From positions 1-48,091 of the forward strand of contig CAICTM010000802.1 in assembly GCA_903772945.1 (NCBI GenBank): a DNA stretch of 48,091 bases. Direction: 5' to 3'. The first letter of the stretch is position 1; the number at the start of each line of letters is the position of its first letter. The stretch is from Seminavis robusta. Taxonomy: Eukaryota; Bacillariophyta; Bacillariophyceae; Naviculales; Naviculaceae. Below are positions 45,033 to 48,091 of this stretch, in pieces. Position numbers and translations under genes: made by a program. A model generated the notes under the pieces. That model did not search any database. It was not told where the DNA came from and saw only the letters and a list, made by a program, of their open reading frames with translations.

Positions 45033-46740
45033 TTACACCAGAAACGCAGTGATAAGAACACCCGTCATTGATACAGCCGATTGAACTGACAACATGCTGG
45101 CACCTGAAAGTGGCGATTGCTGCTGCTCCACTCCGAATCGACCTTCATTGTCACCAACCCATGAAGCTGGATTGAGCATATCTGCCCGCAGCAAGGCAAT
45201 GGTTTCATTACGAGATCCGTTGTAAAAGTAGTTGTCCAGATGTGGCAGCACAATGGAGCCTTGATCCAACTGCTCCGGAAGGGCTGTCAGTGCTTCGCCG
45301 TAGTCCTCTGCAGACAATCCAGGCATGCTCCAATTGCCGCTATTCGAGAATCCTGCCAAGAAACGTATCTTGTCGTCGGCATCAATACAGTACAAGAAAA
45401 CATGTCGCCAAAGGTTGTACTCAGGCTGAATGCGCCCTCAATATCGGACCAAGTGTCTCCATAATCGACACCAGGTCCCATTCCAAAGAGGTCACCTTGC
45501 TCAATGCCGTCTTCCGGTGTCGTCATCTGAGAGTGCCATGAAACCAGCGACAAAAAGACAACGACAAAAGGTCAGTAATTGAAGGGCGAAGAGAAAGATC
45601 AACAATCGACTGGACAAAAGGAGCAAACCTACCACCATTGTGCCTTCATTTGGCACTCCAGTCACCAATCCAGTTCCATTCCAGGCTTGATCCGTAATGA
45701 ACAACTCCATTTCACCTGGAATATCAAACATGGGCAAGAAGACCACTTCATCCGGATCTTTAGTATTGACCAAGAAGACGGAACATCGCCTACGAATGGA
45801 CCACAATCATTTCTCTTGTTGGTGGGAGCCATGGTGGGAAAGTCTTGATACAGGTAGGATACGTCCTTGTTCCAGGTTCAATTTGTTCGGGTGTGCCAAA
45901 GAACGATTGCGCCAGTTCAGGGTAATCAACGAATGGATTCCGATTTCCTTGCCAACGAAAGCACGCCTTGTCATTGCGGAACAGTTCGTCCTCAGTGGGA
46001 GGATAGGCGTCATGCCATTCTAGCAATTGTGATTTATATCCCATGGAATTGACAAATGGACCACAATCTTGCAAATTCAACTGTTGATACCGCAAGTCCA
46101 TGTAAAAGAGAGCCCTGGCAATCTCTCCACGGAAGCGTTCGGGGGGCGTCCAAATCTTTCCGTCTTGTGCTGTATCACTGGCTGTTTCCGTAGTGGCTGG
46201 GACCACACACTCTGTCTGGAATTCCACCGTGTCGCACATTCCAAAGGACAAATTTCCCTTGCTCATGAGTACCGTTGACTTGGCTGGTTTAATGTGATGT
46301 ACATCCGTAAAAGCCGGTGAGAAGGAATCGTATCCTCGGTTTTGGGGCCACAATCGCTCAGCACCCCAGTAGAGAGGATTGGCGTTGGGATAATCAGCGG
46401 CATTAATATCTCGGTAGACCAGTCGAACCGTACCAGATTCATTGCCCGGATCGAGGTCGATAATGGCCTTGTAGAGATCATCATCATCACCTGTCTTGCC
46501 GTGTGTGGGTAGGATATTGCGATGTGTCTCCTTGATCAGTGCAGACAAGGCTTCTTGGGTCCAGTTGGAAGGAGAAGATGCTTGCAGAAGACTCGTGTAG
46601 TACATCTCTATCTCACAGTTGTCGAACATGGTTGGAGCGATGGTACCAGTAGGATCTATTGTTGCATCCTGACCCAGAGCACTTGATACCATCAATGCAG
46701 CACTCAGTGCTACTATGGCTTTGCCCGATAGAAACTTCAT
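45033..46740 (-). CDS. Secreted endonuclease I-like protein with C-terminal domain and GPI signal (frameshifted)
   Basis: Start ATG at 46740 gives a signal peptide (MKFLSGKAIVALSAALMVSS). Endonuclease I (EndA/NucM family) features follow: LYWGAERLWPQN, the metal-site block DVHHIKPAKSTVLMSKGN, GEIARALFYMDLRYQ and LLEWHDAYPPTEDELFRND. A linker with PTMAPT leads to a second domain (VFLVNTKDPDEVVFLPMFDI, ELFITDQAWNGTG) of a kind seen appended to bacterial and algal secreted proteins. An intron at 45632-45527 is phase 0. The C-terminal hydrophobic stretch (MLSVQSAVSMTGVLITAFLV) looks like a GPI-anchor signal. Three one-base losses break the frame, at about 45837 (GGG, minus CCC), 45780 and 45403. 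Restoring them gives 534 residues with a consistent splice phase. Likely an extracellular, surface-held DNase for nucleic acid scavenging; this is inference. Bacterial-like family, so ancient transfer is possible. Confidence 0.75.
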
Positions 46741-48091
46741 TTTCTCTTCTGCTTTCGTCAATCCTCTTCTGAGAATGCAGGTTGTGGCAAAATCAGCAAC
46801 GAAAGTCAACGCAAACTAACAGAGCCAACACAACCAAGCCAGTAACCTATGTGTATCCTGCCAAGAAGTTGCTCTCGGATTGCTCTCTGTGCTGAGTCTG
46901 TTGGGTGGGTTCTCTTTCGAAGCGAGAGAAATGTGAAAAGTGACCCTTCTTGTGGCAGCAAGATCCAGGGCACATACAAGATCTGTGACCTTTCCCAAAC
47001 GCGATTGGCTTGCTTCTCCATAGTAAAAGAGTACTACAGTCGCAAGACTTGGAAGGGCATCGAATTTTCCGAGGTTTATGCGTACCGTATCTCTTAGAGA
47101 CGACTCTCACTTGCTCCAGTCTCAGAGGCATCGGGCCATCGTTTTAATAAAAGAACACACACCGTATTAGCTTACAGTCGCAGTACTGTCAGGCTGTCAG
47201 GCAAACTAACTGTTGAGCTTGGGCCATCGAATCGAATCGAAGCAGGTCATGTGTATGCATAGTTCCAGGAATGGGCCCTGGGGTGCGACCAAGAGTCAAG
47301 CCGAGTGTTGGTCCTACTAGAGATAGACAGCCTGGGAGTTAGGCCTGTCGTTTGTCCTTGTGTTGGGACATGTTTGGTGCAGCTGGCTGGTTCAAACCAG
47401 GAGCATATCCATGCGTCTGGTGTTACGGAAAGCGCCAGTCGCTGGATTGGCCCAGGCGATGGCGCTGGGGAAAGCCGTCCAGCCAAGAATGGGAAAAGAG
47501 CTGGTCCCATTCAGGACCAGATGGTGGATCTTCTTGAGAACAAAAGTAAGTGCTGGGCCAGGGGCTTGTTGAGAGGGCCAGGTGTTGGATTGGGTGTAGG
47601 TCCTGGTGTTAGACCCTGACTTGGGCCAGGTGCAGGTCTACCGGTACCGGTAGGCTAGTTGTACCTTTACGGTACCATACTACAGTACAGTCGTACCGTG
47701 TACGGCAGAAGCTACCAGTAGTATTCGGCCGGGTGTTTGGGGTACATCGTACTACTAGTAGCCAGTACTGCAGTGCCGTACATGTACTCTGTAGTAGTAC
47801 TTGTAATTGCTGGAGCGGAGGATTTATTTATACGTACCGGTACAGTAGCGTTAGAGGTATTTCGTCTCCTGGAGACGATTTGCTTTAGGGGTAATGGTAC
47901 CGATGGGGGCAGAGGTTTGAATTATACCCGGCGCGCATTACTTAGAAGGCCCTGTAGAAGTCTACGTATTCGACTAGATCAAATCACAGGCGAACCCCGA
48001 AAAATTAGGAGCCAACTTTTAAAATGTGAAGAACGCAAGGCGACTTTCATGTGCATGTACATGCGTTGACTGTTATCCCGTCAATACAATA
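46741..48091. other. Intergenic to the window end
   Basis: No supportable gene. 47240-47620 is GC-rich with imperfect GGGCCAGG/GGTGTTGGAT words encoding Gly/Pro/Val repeats in one frame. 47640-47800 is dense in GGTACC/CTAGTAG words. A GAATC run occurs near 47228. Confidence 0.5.

Noticed and set aside
47305..47619. 104-codon frame with Gly/Pro/Val repeats
   Set aside because: Composition follows a GC-rich imperfect repeat in DNA, and all three frames are open there.
1..48091. CRISPR arrays, rRNA genes, riboswitches
   Set aside because: No regularly spaced repeats, rRNA-like blocks or riboswitch cores were seen; not expected in this kind of genome.

Overview
The window looks like nuclear DNA of a diatom, most likely a raphid pennate. 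This is inferred from gene content and style: few, short GT-AG introns (78-149 bp in the genes I could splice), mitochondrial and cytosolic housekeeping genes of stramenopile type, Ty3/gypsy and DIRS-like retroelements of kinds I associate with diatoms, and intergenic DNA full of CTAG/GTAC words. No species can be fixed from the sequence alone.

Layout. 0.8-2.3 kb: a frameshifted multi-exon gene, probably repeat-associated. 3.15-10.23 kb: a tandem, decayed Ty3/gypsy array. A broken copy (gag, protease, RT, integrase fragments) is followed by an LTR, a second copy with a long pol ORF, and another LTR. 10.23-14.97 kb: a DIRS-like tyrosine-recombinase retroelement with RT, RNase H and recombinase parts, interrupted by at least one clean insertion with a 6-bp target duplication. 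15.1-16.25 kb: two unidentified convergent ORFs. From 18 kb on the window is gene-bearing: a TMEM184/OST-alpha-like membrane protein (+), UBE2S (-), a triple-KH RNA-binding protein (+), COX11 (+), a leucine-rich-repeat protein (-), mitochondrial pyruvate carboxylase (+), a B12-dependent methionine synthase locus (+), and a secreted endonuclease I-like protein with a C-terminal extension and probable GPI signal (-).

The most unusual object is the methionine synthase locus. The homocysteine-binding plus pterin-binding half is present twice in tandem, followed by a single B12-binding/AdoMet-activation half. About 1.86 kb of the two modules is almost identical, yet the sequence just after the tract is clearly diverged, so recent homogenisation (or an assembly effect) sits on an older duplication. 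Allowing for six missing bases, one reading frame runs from the start codon through both modules and both introns to the stop, giving about 2,115 residues.

The same kind of lesion, loss of one base from a short homopolymer, recurs in the endonuclease gene and possibly upstream of UBE2S, whereas PYC, COX11, KH, UBE2S and TMEM184 are clean. Either these loci carry real frameshifts or the consensus has local long-read deletion errors. This must be settled before calling any of them pseudogenes.

The genes do not form an operon-like pathway. Shared themes are one-carbon metabolism (MetH), anaplerosis (PYC), cytochrome oxidase assembly (COX11), and cell-cycle ubiquitination (UBE2S).
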